Assembly (NCBI GenBank): GCA_947493455.1
Contig: CANLRB010000012.1
Span: 1-64,000 of the forward strand
From: an uncultured Pseudoalteromonas sp.
GTDB lineage: Bacteria; Pseudomonadota; Gammaproteobacteria; Enterobacterales; Alteromonadaceae
Length of the DNA stretch: 64,000 nt
Reading direction: 5' to 3'
Positions 46,311 to 56,000 of this stretch are shown one piece after another. Every line of letters begins with the position of its first letter. The stretch's first letter is position 1. The translations under genes were made by a program, and so were the position numbers. The notes under the pieces were generated by a model. It did no database searches. It saw nothing but the letters and a program-made list of their open reading frames with translations, and was not told where the DNA came from.

Positions 46311-46344
46311 AAATAAAATCGAGTAAGGCGTTGCCTACTCGATT
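46311..46344 (-). terminator. Terminator overlapping the recR stop codon
   Basis: AATCGAGTAAGGC (46317-46329) and GCCTACTCGATT (46333-46344) pair with a single bulged base around a 3-base loop. The recR stop codon lies inside the right arm. On the - strand a T-rich tail follows. Confidence 0.7.
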
Positions 46345-46937
46345 ACTTTACGACCTGAAAATGCATGTGACAAGGTGGTGCCGTCAACCAAGTCAAGCTC
46401 GCCCCCAACTGGCACACCTTGGGCGATGCGCGATGCTTCAACATTATTACGACGACACATTTCCGCTAAATAGTGCGCGGTTGCTTCACCTTCAACCGTT
46501 GGGTTTGTAGCCAAAATCACTTCTTTTACGGTACTCGACTTTAACTGGTTTTCAAAAATATCGAGGCCGAGTTCTTTCGGGCCAATACCATCAAGGGGTG
46601 ATAAGTGCCCCATAAGCACAAAGTATCGACCGGTAAAGTGCCCTGTTTGCTCAATTGCCAAAATATCGGTAGGCGATTCAACAACACACAAGAGGCCATT
46701 TTCATGGCGTTTAGGGTTGGCGCATATTTCGCATTCGTTCAACTCAGTAAAGGTGCGGCAAAAATTGCAATGGCCTATTTTATCCATTGCATACGTTAAA
46801 CTTTGGCCTAGCTGGCTGCCGCCTAAGCGGTCTCGCTCAAGTAAATGAAATGCAATTCGCTGAGCTGATTTTGGGCCAATGCCAGGTAAACAGCGCAGTG
46901 ATTCAACAAGTTGGGTTAACCCAGGAGATAACTTCAT
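46335..46937 (-). CDS. recR: Recombination mediator protein RecR
   Basis: RecR forms a ring clamp with RecO/RecF that loads RecA at single-strand gaps. The 200-aa product has a helix-hairpin-helix region with [13 protein letters not shown] near the N-terminus. A C4 zinc finger ([16 protein letters not shown], about 57-72) and a Toprim domain ([15 protein letters not shown]) follow. ATG 46937 fits the family start [14 protein letters not shown]; a longer in-frame start upstream is less likely. The upstream dnaX-ybaB genes usual in related genomes are not here. Confidence 0.96.
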   Translation of the reverse strand: MKLSPGLTQLVESLRCLPGIGPKSAQRIAFHLLERDRLGGSQLGQSLTYAMDKIGHCNFCRTFTELNECEICANPKRHENGLLCVVESPTDILAIEQTGHFTGRYFVLMGHLSPLDGIGPKELGLDIFENQLKSSTVKEVILATNPTVEGEATAHYLAEMCRRNNVEASRIAQGVPVGGELDLVDGTTLSHAFSGRKVIE

Positions 46938-47031
46938 AATTACGTATAAGTCGGTTTCTATGCTACTAAAATACACTAAAGCCGCGCAGCAAAAAACTCA
47001 TTTTTATTACGCGTTGTGTATTGCAGACTAT

Positions 47032-47655
47032 TTAAACAGCTTGTGCGTATATAAATAAGTCAATATCGCTTTGCTCGCTATATTGCTTGGTATACGCCTT
47101 AACTACTTTAAACCCGCTTTGCTCGAGCATTTTTTCAAGTTCAACTTGGCTGTAATAATAAATGTGAACTTGGTCACCTTTAGAAGAGGTTTGTGTAACA
47201 ACCTCTCCTTGTTGTCCCAACATGGTGCTCAAATACAATAAGCCGTTGTCGGTTAGCATATCTCGACAATCTTTAATTAACTGCGCTACATCTTGACGTG
47301 GTAAATACGGAGTACAAAAGCCAGACACAATAGCATCAAATTTTTCATTCAAACTCGTTATTTCTCGGCTATCGAGCACTTGCGTTTCAATCGTTGGATT
47401 ATTTTGTTTTGCAAGTGCCACCATGTTCGGCGCTAAGTCGGTGGCCAAAATTGATAAATGAGGTAGCTTATTTAGCAAGTATTGTGTGATGTTACCCGGT
47501 CCACAGGCGAGCTCTAATACTCTAGTTTGCTCTTTTTCAAGTAATTCACAAAAAGTGTTAAAGGTATCGTGATAAAAATCAAAATCCATGTATTTTTGTT
47601 GGTATTCGTTGGCTCTGCGATTAAATGTATTGACCGAGACTTGATTGTGTTCCAC
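47032..47655 (-). CDS. Class I SAM-dependent methyltransferase, substrate unknown
   Basis: The 207-aa product has the SAM-binding motifs VLELACGPGNITQYLL (about 45-60) and ILATDLAPNMVALA (about 69-82). FDAIVSGFCTPYLP and GLLYLSTML follow. The C-terminal part has YYYSQVELEKMLEQSGFKVV. No substrate-specific signature is visible. It lies alone between recR and a small membrane gene, so its context gives no clue. Confidence 0.85.
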   Translation of the reverse strand: MEHNQVSVNTFNRRANEYQQKYMDFDFYHDTFNTFCELLEKEQTRVLELACGPGNITQYLLNKLPHLSILATDLAPNMVALAKQNNPTIETQVLDSREITSLNEKFDAIVSGFCTPYLPRQDVAQLIKDCRDMLTDNGLLYLSTMLGQQGEVVTQTSSKGDQVHIYYYSQVELEKMLEQSGFKVVKAYTKQYSEQSDIDLFIYAQAV

Positions 47656-47731
47656 TGTACTTCTCTGTTTATTTTTGGGCTATTCAGTAAATCACTGTGG
47701 CGCCAATACGGCAAGATAAAAAGTGTTACGT

Positions 47732-48079
47732 TTAATAACTAAAAATTAGCGCACTGATCGCCGCAAACACAGGCCACGAAAAATGTTTTAAACGACTAAA
47801 AAATGCCGCAATAAAACTGCTAATGGCAAATACACCCGTCATTGCATTTAAAAAGAGTGCGCTTGGCGATTCGTCCATCAATAACACATACGCAACGCCA
47901 ACCCAAACAACCGAGGTAATATGCCAAGCAAACCTCAGTGTTGCTCGGGTAAACGCATCCGACCCATATATTGGCGGCAACGAGGTTGTTCTAAATAAGC
48001 GTATTAAAATAAAGCGCTCTCCTAACACACTGTGCAAGAGCGACAACAAGATAAGTAGACAACCCGCAATAATTAACAT
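47732..48079 (-). CDS. Small membrane protein (115 aa), unknown
   Basis: No family was recognised. The 115-aa product has four predicted membrane helices (about 2-18, 47-67, 75-93 and 97-114), with a loop containing FRTTSLPPIYGSDAFTRATLRFA. It is the last gene downstream of an ECF sigma factor gene, separated from a 24-aa peptide gene by 18 bases, and is probably co-transcribed with it. Confidence 0.65.
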   Translation of the reverse strand: MLIIAGCLLILLSLLHSVLGERFILIRLFRTTSLPPIYGSDAFTRATLRFAWHITSVVWVGVAYVLLMDESPSALFLNAMTGVFAISSFIAAFFSRLKHFSWPVFAAISALIFSY

Positions 48080-48097
48080 GATAACTCCTAGTGTTAG

Positions 48098-48172
48098 CTA
48101 GCTTGCCAGTAACTCAATCACCGTCAATATTAGGGTAACTAACAGCATAATAATGTGGCTTAATTTATTCAT
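48098..48172 (-). CDS. Putative 24-aa small membrane peptide
   Basis: This small open frame starts MNKLSHIIMLLVTLILTVIE and ends LLAS, forming one membrane helix with a basic N-terminus. GAGG lies seven bases before the ATG. It sits in the sigma-factor gene line, 9 bases after the preceding membrane-protein gene and 18 bases before the next, so it is probably translated from the same mRNA. Chance occurrence is possible. Confidence 0.5.
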   Translation of the reverse strand: MNKLSHIIMLLVTLILTVIELLAS

Positions 48173-48181
48173 AACAAACCT

Positions 48182-48562
48182 CTATGATTGATTTGTTAAT
48201 TTGTCGTCAAGTTCAGCCACCGCAAGTTCAACCCGTTTAATTTCACGCATTAAATTACTGCGATTTACTTCGCTCATTAACCACTGTTTTGCAGCCACTT
48301 GAAATTGAAAACTCAGTAGCATCACAATACCCCAAAACATCATATTTGTGCTGCTGGCTGTAAAAAACTGATAGCCGCAGTAAATCAATAAAATTGAGTT
48401 GAGCACCGTAATCACATTAACCAAGATAAACCACGGGCGCAAACTGCCTTTAAAGCCATCATTCATCATACTGAATAAGCCTTTATTTTCAGTAGCCAAA
48501 ATGCGGTCAATTTCGTCGGCTTCACTTTTTAGTTGCTGTTTTATTTTGTCATCGATATTCAT
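48182..48562 (-). CDS. Small two-helix membrane protein, possible DUF6768 relative, downstream of ECF sigma factor
   Basis: The 126-aa product has a cytoplasmic helix-rich N-terminus with MNIDDKIKQQLKSEADEIDRI. Two membrane helices follow (about 45-66 and 71-92), then a C-terminal coiled coil (REIKRVELAVAELDDKL). I recall similar proteins (DUF6768-type) encoded after ECF sigma factors, but the assignment is tentative. It could be the cognate anti-sigma factor or a target; no classical zinc-binding anti-sigma motif is visible. The start at 48562 has AAAGGTGA upstream and is nearly coupled to the sigma gene. Confidence 0.7.
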   Translation of the reverse strand: MNIDDKIKQQLKSEADEIDRILATENKGLFSMMNDGFKGSLRPWFILVNVITVLNSILLIYCGYQFFTASSTNMMFWGIVMLLSFQFQVAAKQWLMSEVNRSNLMREIKRVELAVAELDDKLTNQS

Positions 48563-48563
48563 A

Positions 48564-49097
48564 TTAATCACCTTTATTAATGAGCGTTGCAAGCGTTTTA
48601 CGAGCACGGTTCAGCCTTGATTTTACAGTACCTTGTGGAATATTCAGGACCGTAGCAATGCTCGAAATTCGCATTTCTTCTAAATAAAATAAATGGATTA
48701 CTTGTTGGTCTATATAAGGTAACTGGGCAATCGCATGAGACAGCGAGTCTGACTTGTTATCATCAATATTACTGTGATCATCGAGTTCGTCATACGAAAC
48801 GGTGTCGTCAATTGCATCGTGAGTGCGTTTTTGTTGGCGCATTAAGTCAAACACACACCAGCGAACCGTTTTATATACCCAGTTTTCAAATGCACGCGGA
48901 TCGTCTAAACGATGAATATTTTTAGCTAATCTCAGCCACGCATTTTGCAGTGCGTCTTGTACCAGTGACGCATCGCCACATAATTTAAACGCAAAACGAG
49001 ATACAGCTTGCTGATAATATTTACAAAGAAAAGTAAATGCTTGTTCGTTGCCTTGTTGTGCGGCAATCACCAGCATATCTTCTTTGGCCTTGTGCAT
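48564..49097 (-). CDS. ECF-type RNA polymerase sigma factor
   Basis: The 177-aa product has region 2 (about 20-88, with LVQDALQNAWLRLAKNIHRL and FENWVYKTVRWCVFDLMRQ). An acidic linker follows, then region 4 (about 122-175, with QLPYIDQQVIHLFYLEEMRISSIATVL and the recognition helix IPQGTVKSRLNRARKTL). Regions 1 and 3 are absent, as in ECF factors. It heads a leftward gene line with small membrane proteins, and a promoter with ECF-like boxes lies just upstream. Confidence 0.93.
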   Translation of the reverse strand: MHKAKEDMLVIAAQQGNEQAFTFLCKYYQQAVSRFAFKLCGDASLVQDALQNAWLRLAKNIHRLDDPRAFENWVYKTVRWCVFDLMRQQKRTHDAIDDTVSYDELDDHSNIDDNKSDSLSHAIAQLPYIDQQVIHLFYLEEMRISSIATVLNIPQGTVKSRLNRARKTLATLINKGD

Positions 49098-49133
49098 AAA
49101 ATAAACCTAAAATAAGTAACCTTCGATAACCAA

Positions 49134-49159
49134 GACGAACAACAACATAAAAAGGTTCA
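49134..49159 (-). promoter_or_regulatory. Candidate ECF-type autoregulatory promoter
   Basis: On the - strand TGAACC (49154-49159) is followed after 16 bases by CGTC (49134-49137). This is the AAC-type -35 / CGTC-type -10 layout of many ECF promoters. It lies about 40 bases before the sigma gene, fitting autoregulation. Confidence 0.5.
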
Positions 49160-49197
49160 CGCAATATCCGTATTTATAAATTTATTAGCTTGTAAAC

Positions 49198-49803
49198 TTA
49201 ATTTGATTCAATGAGTGCTTTGCAATAACGGGTAAACTCATCCATCGTGAACACCTTATTTGATTTTTTTCCTATCTTTTTAGTTTGCATATTAATGTGA
49301 TTTGCCAGCTCAAAATTAAGCTCGTCATTTAAAAATGTTTCACAGCGGTGCTCCAGTGTGTCTTGTAACCAAAGTGCCGCATCAGAAATATGGCCATGAA
49401 TGCTCAAATCAGTATTTTTAACCCACTTCACATCAAAATGAATATTCTCGATTTGCAGTATATGCGCATGCGCTAATTCGGCAGGTATTAAAAAGGTCGT
49501 AACAAGCATATCGCTCAGTGTACGATGCCACGCCTTGAATATGCGGCTTGTAAGCTCATCAAGTGACATTTCACCATAAACAGGAATAAAACAAATAAAC
49601 CGGCTGTTAGCCTCACAGGCAATAATGGTTTGTTGAAATGAATTAGTGCGGTTTTTAACTACGTGCACCTGCCAGCACATTTTATGTTGGTCGCTTTTTA
49701 GTTTACTTACACCGACTTGCTGGCCCGCAATTGTTGGCAGTCGCGGCAGCGTAATGCCAAGCAACTTTAACAATGCATTTGATGCGGCAAACTGAATTCT
49801 CAT
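49198..49803 (-). CDS. Protein of unknown function after the LytTR regulator
   Basis: No family is recognised with confidence; the start MRIQFAASNALLKLLGI weakly resembles DUF6933. The 201-aa product is soluble and has no membrane segment. It starts at 49803, with AAAAGG seven bases upstream. It follows the LytTR gene by 34 bases on the same strand, suggesting an operon. Confidence 0.6.
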   Translation of the reverse strand: MRIQFAASNALLKLLGITLPRLPTIAGQQVGVSKLKSDQHKMCWQVHVVKNRTNSFQQTIIACEANSRFICFIPVYGEMSLDELTSRIFKAWHRTLSDMLVTTFLIPAELAHAHILQIENIHFDVKWVKNTDLSIHGHISDAALWLQDTLEHRCETFLNDELNFELANHINMQTKKIGKKSNKVFTMDEFTRYCKALIESN

Positions 49804-49837
49804 ATATGACCTTTTAATTGATATGTGTTGCGTCAAC

Positions 49838-50704
49838 TCACATTAACTTTTGCTTAAACTCATCTTTATAACGACGTGACAAATTTAAGCTCTTACCATT
49901 TTTTAATGTGATTTCACCATCACCACTTGAGACATAACTAATGTTATCGATGGCATTATGATTTACCCCAAGACTGCGATGAATACGACTAAAGCCGACG
50001 GGTTCAAGCCGTGAACACAAATCACTTAGTGTAGAACGCAGAGGGTAAATTCGCCCTTGGCTGTGTAAGTTCACGTAATTTCCGGCAGATTCAAGCCATT
50101 CGATATCGGCAACCTTAACTAAAAATTCTTTATCGAGCTTTTTCACTAAAAAATGCTCTGGTGCTTTGCTATTGCCACTTGGTGGCTGCTCTGCGTCATT
50201 TTCATTACTCGCAATGGCGCTGGCCTCTCCTTTAATGCGAGCAAAAGCAGCCAAACCGATATTAAATAAGCCGCACCATACTATGTAACCCCACGCGTCT
50301 TTTCGATATTCGTATAAAAGCTCACGCAGCCACGGCCCAAAGGAGTAATTGCCGCCCGCAATTAAATAGGCGACTTCGCGAAGGGCAACCATAATGAGCA
50401 CATGAAAAAGACTAAAAAAGAGCGTGCCAACTAAATGAACAAGCAACTGCTTTTTAATATTGGCTAATTTAATTGGAAAACGTTTGAAGGTATAAAACAT
50501 AAGTGGCAACAAACAAAACGTACTGAGTGCACTGGAGTACTCCCAAACAAAGGGTTCCCACATATTAATTTGCGCCGTACCTAGGCGGTTATGCTCGGCC
50601 CAAACCGACACAGCATTAACACTATTATTAAAAAATAAATATAACGCTATTAAACAATACGTATAACGAACCGGGTGCGCTTCAAATCGCGTTAATACAC
50701 TCAC
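49838..50704 (-). CDS. Membrane LytTR-family transcriptional regulator
   Basis: The 288-aa product has four membrane helices in the N-terminal half, beginning near residue 14. A cytoplasmic LytTR DNA-binding domain follows (about 185-288), with DIEWLESAGNYVNLHSQGRIY and the FSRIHRSLGVN segment. It probably senses a membrane signal directly. I chose GTG 50704, because GAGGG lies eight bases before it; an upstream in-frame GTG at 50725 would add seven residues. It is divergent from the acyltransferase gene. Confidence 0.85.
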   Translation of the reverse strand: MSVLTRFEAHPVRYTYCLIALYLFFNNSVNAVSVWAEHNRLGTAQINMWEPFVWEYSSALSTFCLLPLMFYTFKRFPIKLANIKKQLLVHLVGTLFFSLFHVLIMVALREVAYLIAGGNYSFGPWLRELLYEYRKDAWGYIVWCGLFNIGLAAFARIKGEASAIASNENDAEQPPSGNSKAPEHFLVKKLDKEFLVKVADIEWLESAGNYVNLHSQGRIYPLRSTLSDLCSRLEPVGFSRIHRSLGVNHNAIDNISYVSSGDGEITLKNGKSLNLSRRYKDEFKQKLM

Positions 50705-50821
50705 TTTTTTATCCCTCGTAGCCACCGCTTAACCCTAAAACCATACCAATCAAGCAGTTAGTTATTTTTAAAGTGTATGGCATTTGCCACACTGCAGGCA
50801 AATTATAAACGTGGGAAAACA

Positions 50822-52042
50822 ATGAAAACACACACAAATATTAATTTAACAACACGCCGTTATGATATTGACTGGCTTAGAGTGATCGCATTTGGTTTGC
50901 TTATTTTATATCACGTAGGCATGTATTATGTGACCGATTGGGGATGGCATGTAAAAAGCGATTCAACCTCAACCCTGTTGCAAAATGTGATGATACTCAC
51001 TAACCCATGGCGCATGAGCCTGATGTTTTTTATTGCCGCAATGGCGCTCGCATTTATTGTTCAAAAATACCCACCCACAAAATTAATGCTGCTACGAACT
51101 ACTCGATTATTTGTTCCGCTTTTATTTGGTATGTTTGTAATCGTTGCACCCCAGCCATATATTGAAGCGCTCAGCCAAGGGTTAATTGAACCGGGGTTTT
51201 GGCAATTTTGGCTTGAGTATATCAACCCAAATACATCACTATTAACAGAACATCACGGCCCGATTGGTTTACTCACTTGGAATCATTTATGGTTTTTGCC
51301 CTATTTGTGGGTCTATAGCCTTATTGCAATTATATTAGTGCGCCCACTGGTGGCCTTTGCCAACTCAAACTTACTCGCCAAAACGCCGTTTTTAGTATTT
51401 GGGCTGGTTATTGCTGCCGTTTTAATTGTGAACCGTTTTTTACTGGGTGATTTATTTCCGACAACCCACGATTTAATAAATGATTGGTATAACCATGTTA
51501 AATATGGTTTTGTATTTATTGTTGGCTTTGTATTTACACTGCAACAAAGGTGGTGGCAATTTGTGATTACTCAACGCAACTGGTTTTTATTAATCGCCCT
51601 TGTTTGTTATAGCTTAATTATTGCCGACCGCCATTTATTGTTCCCTGAGCTTGCTGAGGCATTCCACCAGCATACCAGTATTAAAATACTTTATCGGTTT
51701 ATTTACAGCATAAATCATTGGTGTTGGATATTTGCAGCGGTAGGCTTAGCCGGTTTTTGGCTCAATAAACCGAGCCGTGTATTAAGTTACGCCAACAGCG
51801 CGATATTACCTTGGTACATGCTGCACCAGACTTTGATTGTTGTGTTTGCCTGGTGGTTAAAGTCGTTCAATATACACGCAGGTGTTGAAAGTGTGATTTT
51901 AATTGCCCTTACCGTGCTAAGTTGTTTATTAGGCTACGGGGCAATTAAACGCATTCCGCCCCTTGCTTGGGCGTGTGGACTTAAGCCTTCAAAAAAAGCA
52001 CCCAACGCAGTGCAAAACGCGTTCACTGAAGTTAAGTCGTAA
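50822..52042 (+). CDS. Acyltransferase 3 family membrane protein
   Basis: The 406-aa product has about ten membrane helices and begins with RRYDIDWLRVIAFGLLILYHVGM. This carries the DWLR and YH residues of the acyltransferase 3 family, which adds acyl groups to surface sugars, lipids or peptides. HHGPIGLLTWNHLWFLPYLW and ILPWYMLHQTLIVV are also typical. The substrate is unknown. ATG 50822 is preceded by GGGA. It is divergent from the LytTR gene, which is a candidate regulator. Confidence 0.87.
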   Translation: MKTHTNINLTTRRYDIDWLRVIAFGLLILYHVGMYYVTDWGWHVKSDSTSTLLQNVMILTNPWRMSLMFFIAAMALAFIVQKYPPTKLMLLRTTRLFVPLLFGMFVIVAPQPYIEALSQGLIEPGFWQFWLEYINPNTSLLTEHHGPIGLLTWNHLWFLPYLWVYSLIAIILVRPLVAFANSNLLAKTPFLVFGLVIAAVLIVNRFLLGDLFPTTHDLINDWYNHVKYGFVFIVGFVFTLQQRWWQFVITQRNWFLLIALVCYSLIIADRHLLFPELAEAFHQHTSIKILYRFIYSINHWCWIFAAVGLAGFWLNKPSRVLSYANSAILPWYMLHQTLIVVFAWWLKSFNIHAGVESVILIALTVLSCLLGYGAIKRIPPLAWACGLKPSKKAPNAVQNAFTEVKS

Positions 52043-52061
52043 AAGTTACAAACCAGCCATA

Positions 52062-52108
52062 CCCCGTATCACTGAGCGTTAGTCAATATAAAAACCTGTG
52101 GTGCGGGG
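52062..52108 (+). terminator. Possible terminator of the acyltransferase gene
   Basis: CCCCGTATCAC (52062-52072) pairs fully with GTGGTGCGGGG (52098-52108), allowing two G-U pairs, around a 25-base loop. The tail is CTTTACT only, so it may be weak. Confidence 0.4.
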
Positions 52109-52169
52109 CTTTACTAATAGCTGTGTTATGGCACCATAATTGGTATTAGCAACCACACAAAATAAACGC

Positions 52170-52784
52170 ATGCAATTAAACTTTAACGACTTTACGCCAC
52201 TGCAAATTTATCACCTGATGACGCAAACGATTATCCCGCGCCCAATTGCGTGGATACTCACCGACTCTGGTGATAAGAACTACAACCTAGCGCCGTTTTC
52301 GTATTTTACTGCGGTATCGAGCGCACCGCCGATCTTAATGTTTTCAGCGGGTAAAAAGCCCAATGGCGATATAAAAGACACAGTAAAAAATATTAAAAAC
52401 ACAAAGCAGTGTGTGGTGCATATTGCATCAGAATCAGATGCCGATTTAGTAACACAAACGGCGGCAACACTTGCACATGGCGAGTCTGAAGTAAGTACTA
52501 ACAATATAGCACTCACCGACTTCACAGGGTTTGAACTACCACGCATTCAACAGTGTGATATTGCCTATGGCTGTGAACTGTTTGAAATAAAAGAACTCGG
52601 CGATACACCACAAAACCTCGTATTTTTAAAAATTAATACGCTGTATTTAGGTGATAAAGTAGTTGAACTTGATGCCAAAGAGCGCATAAAAGTGCACGCC
52701 GACAAGGTCGCCCCACTCGGCCGTTTAGGTGGCGGCGAATACGCTGGCATTAGTGCGCCGTTTGCAAAGCAGCGCCCTGCTTAA
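52170..52784 (+). CDS. Flavin reductase-like FMN-binding protein
   Basis: The 204-aa product has a split-barrel flavin-binding fold. It contains TQTIIPRPIAWILT, NLAPFSYFTAVSSAPPILMFS, KDTVKNIKNTKQCVVHIA and PLGRLGGGEYAGIS. These match the DIM6/NTAB flavoprotein family, which reduces flavins or binds FMN. ATG 52170 has a weak ribosome site; an in-frame TTG at 52140 is possible. It is transcribed alone. Confidence 0.87.
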   Translation: MQLNFNDFTPLQIYHLMTQTIIPRPIAWILTDSGDKNYNLAPFSYFTAVSSAPPILMFSAGKKPNGDIKDTVKNIKNTKQCVVHIASESDADLVTQTAATLAHGESEVSTNNIALTDFTGFELPRIQQCDIAYGCELFEIKELGDTPQNLVFLKINTLYLGDKVVELDAKERIKVHADKVAPLGRLGGGEYAGISAPFAKQRPA

Positions 52785-53043
52785 AGTTGGTTTTAAATAA
52801 AATAATTAGTTCAACTTATCAATAGGTAATGGTCGTATCGTTACCTATCTATGCTCATTTAGATAAAGGTTGAAATTAGCATGAATTTCAATCAATTTTC
52901 GCAATCTACATTGCAATAAAATAGGTACAAGGTAAAAATGGTTGTCTAAGGCATCCAGCGTTAGGGATCGCCCAAGCGTAAAACAGTGACGTTTTATGCT
53001 TTTTGAAAGGTAATAACTCATCATAAAATTCAAGGACTGAACC

Positions 53044-56000
53044 ATGACAACCTATATCAACGCCTGCAATGGCCCTACTAATAAGAGTATTCAATACAGC
53101 ATAAACGCGACAACGGCTGATTTACGCAAAGGTGGCAGTTTAAGTTGGCGTACCAATAACCCCACACTCATGCCATTAAATTTAAGTGCTAAACAAAATA
53201 ACGCCCTTGGCCGCGCGAATTGCGTAGCTATATTTAATAATGAGACCGATGCGCGCAATGCCTTTTTTGCCGAAATGGAACGTCCTTATTATCGAAGACA
53301 CACATTAGCAAAAGCCATAAAAACCTTTTGCCCAGATTACATTATTCCGCCACCGCAATGGGACGATCATAATAACCAGCCAATACTTCCGTGGTTCCAT
53401 CAGGCGACAGGCATGGATTTAGACAAGCCAATTTCCAATGCAGCAGCATTATACGACTTTATTTGCAGCGTACATGGCTGGCAAGTTGGTACCATTGAGC
53501 AAATTGAAATCGACGAACAGCATCAAGCGCAACACGTCGATATGGTCGTAGGTAACAATGTTTTAATTAACGGAAAAACGGCTGTGCATGCGCAAAGTAA
53601 CGGTGTATTAAGTACAACGGATGTGTGTTTAACCTCAGTGGGACAATCTGTTATACCTATTCCTTATGCCAATGTTGCCCGCTCACACGATGTAACCAAT
53701 GTCGCCCAAACTGTTAAAGTTGGCGGCAATGGCATGGCAAATCTGAAAAGTTATTTTAGTCGCAGTGCAGGCGATGAAGCGGGCGATAAAAAAGGAATTC
53801 ACAGCCGCACAATCCAAGGTAAGGCCGAGTTTTTAACAGGTTCTCCCAACGTCTATATCGAAGGGTTACCCGCCGTGCGCCAAGACGATATCATGTCGTC
53901 AAATAATGCAAATACAACGCTGTCGACCTTAACTCAGCCCGGCGCCCCTATGACGGCGGCCCTACGCGAACGCCTTCGCCAAAGTGAAAATAAAAGCAAT
54001 CCGCATCAAGCCTTAACCGCTATGATTGTGTACGCAAAGCCATCTGAAACACTCTATGGCGCGGGCAAATTAATGGTGACGCAACATAGCTTTGAACGTA
54101 GTTACTTATTTGCATCGGGCACAAATGAAGCACGTGACCAGCTTATCGAAATTCCGCATATTGATACCCCTTGCAGCCTCGATTTGCGTTTACCTTGCCC
54201 AAATGCTGACGAAGTGATTATCCCCTGCGGGCTAGTTGAAACCCAGTCTTTGGCGAACGATAAAACGCCTGAGCAAAAAACAGCCTTAGTTGCCATCACG
54301 CCACTTGTTTTTACCGAAGCCTCATTAGATAAATCCTCCGCATGCCCGCCTGATGACATTGAAAACTTACCAAGCAAGTTAAAGCATGCTACATGTGGTT
54401 ACATCTATATATTCGTTGATGGTTATTTGTGGCGGGAAGTGGCATGCATAGGCGATGGTCAATACAGCGATGTCGATCTGGAGCAAGAGCATAGTTTAGA
54501 TCAACGTGCGCACCGCTCAACAGCGACCCAGCGTATTCTTATACCAACGCGAACAAATGGACTTTATCATGCCCAGTCAGGCCTACAAAATTGTCAGGTT
54601 GAAATTGCATTGTCGCGTCTGCAATGGAATTGGCAATATATTTGCGACTTAGGAGGCATGTTTGTCACAGATAAACGATTGAGCAAGCGCCCATTAATGC
54701 AAAAATGCGATGACACGAGCCGCGCTCTGCGCCTTCGCGGTGAACGCTGCCAAACATTCGACTTTTCGCAGCATACAAATCCGGCTAACTGTGACTATGT
54801 TTTTGCAAGTAATGGTATTTATAACGTTTATTTACACGATATGGTTGGCATTGCACAGCGCTACCATATTTGGCTTGACGAGCTAAGCGCTCGCATGCAA
54901 CTTCTATATGAGCACAATAAAAGTCAGCCGTATTACGACTCAGCCATGTTGGCGTGCCAAATGTTTTTGAACAGTAAATACAATCTAGAGAGAAATAAGT
55001 TCACAGATCCCTACAACCTCACTAGTCCAACACCACCTGAAGGGCTGCCAACCTTGCAAGTAGTTGATAAGCTCTCTGCCGAAGAAATAGAAAAACGCTT
55101 AATCACACCAACTGAAATAAACTTACTCGAACAGTATTTGGAAATATGTAACGAGGCGATTGATTTTCTTAACTCTCAATACCAAACCAAATTACTGAGC
55201 ACATTGACGACCGAGGCGAAGGTACATGCTCCAACGTACTGGTTTGCCGCATTTCGTGATTTAAGCACAACAAATTGTAAAACGTATCATTTGAGTAACC
55301 TCGCGGTTTACACCATTTTAAATACCCTATCCAAACCACTAAAAAATTTACCCATATTTGTTCAAGGGTTGGTGACTTCTGACAGTAAACCAAAGCGTAA
55401 TCAGTTGCTCGAGAAAATGCGCGAATTAGAACAAAAAATCAAGCAACTAAATACAACACTCACTGATAAAGCTAGCTGGCTACGTAAACAGTTTTGCGCA
55501 GACATCAATGCATTCGGCGATCGCCTTAAAAACCCCACTGCCGCACCTATCAATACTGATCAAGAACCTGGTCTTTTCGACCCCGAAAAATTCAAGCAAG
55601 CAATACATCATTTTGAAAATAGCGACGCCGACGATATACATGTATTTGCACTCAAATCGGTCACATCAGGCCAGCAAGTTTATGCGAGTTTTTTGAACTA
55701 CTGGCATCGCAACCTCGATTTAGATACCAATTTTAATGTAAAGCGTCAAATAATCGAAATGGTAGGCGCCACAATGAAAGGCACAGGTCTTGATGCATTT
55801 GCTAACCTGAGCTTTAACCAAATTGGTAATATTCCTGAAGACCATGTGATAATTGCAGGCAATATCGGAAGTCACCATGCGTTGAGTCATTTAAATGATG
55901 AGAATTATCGCGCCGCCAATAAAGAGCTAAATAAACTCAGCAAAGCGATTTTAAACAAGCAATCCCTCAAAAAAGATGATTTCATCCCACTTGCGCGGTT

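Noticed and set aside
52785-53043. Leftward frames upstream of the effector gene
   Set aside because: They are short, overlap each other and the effector start, and lack ribosome sites.
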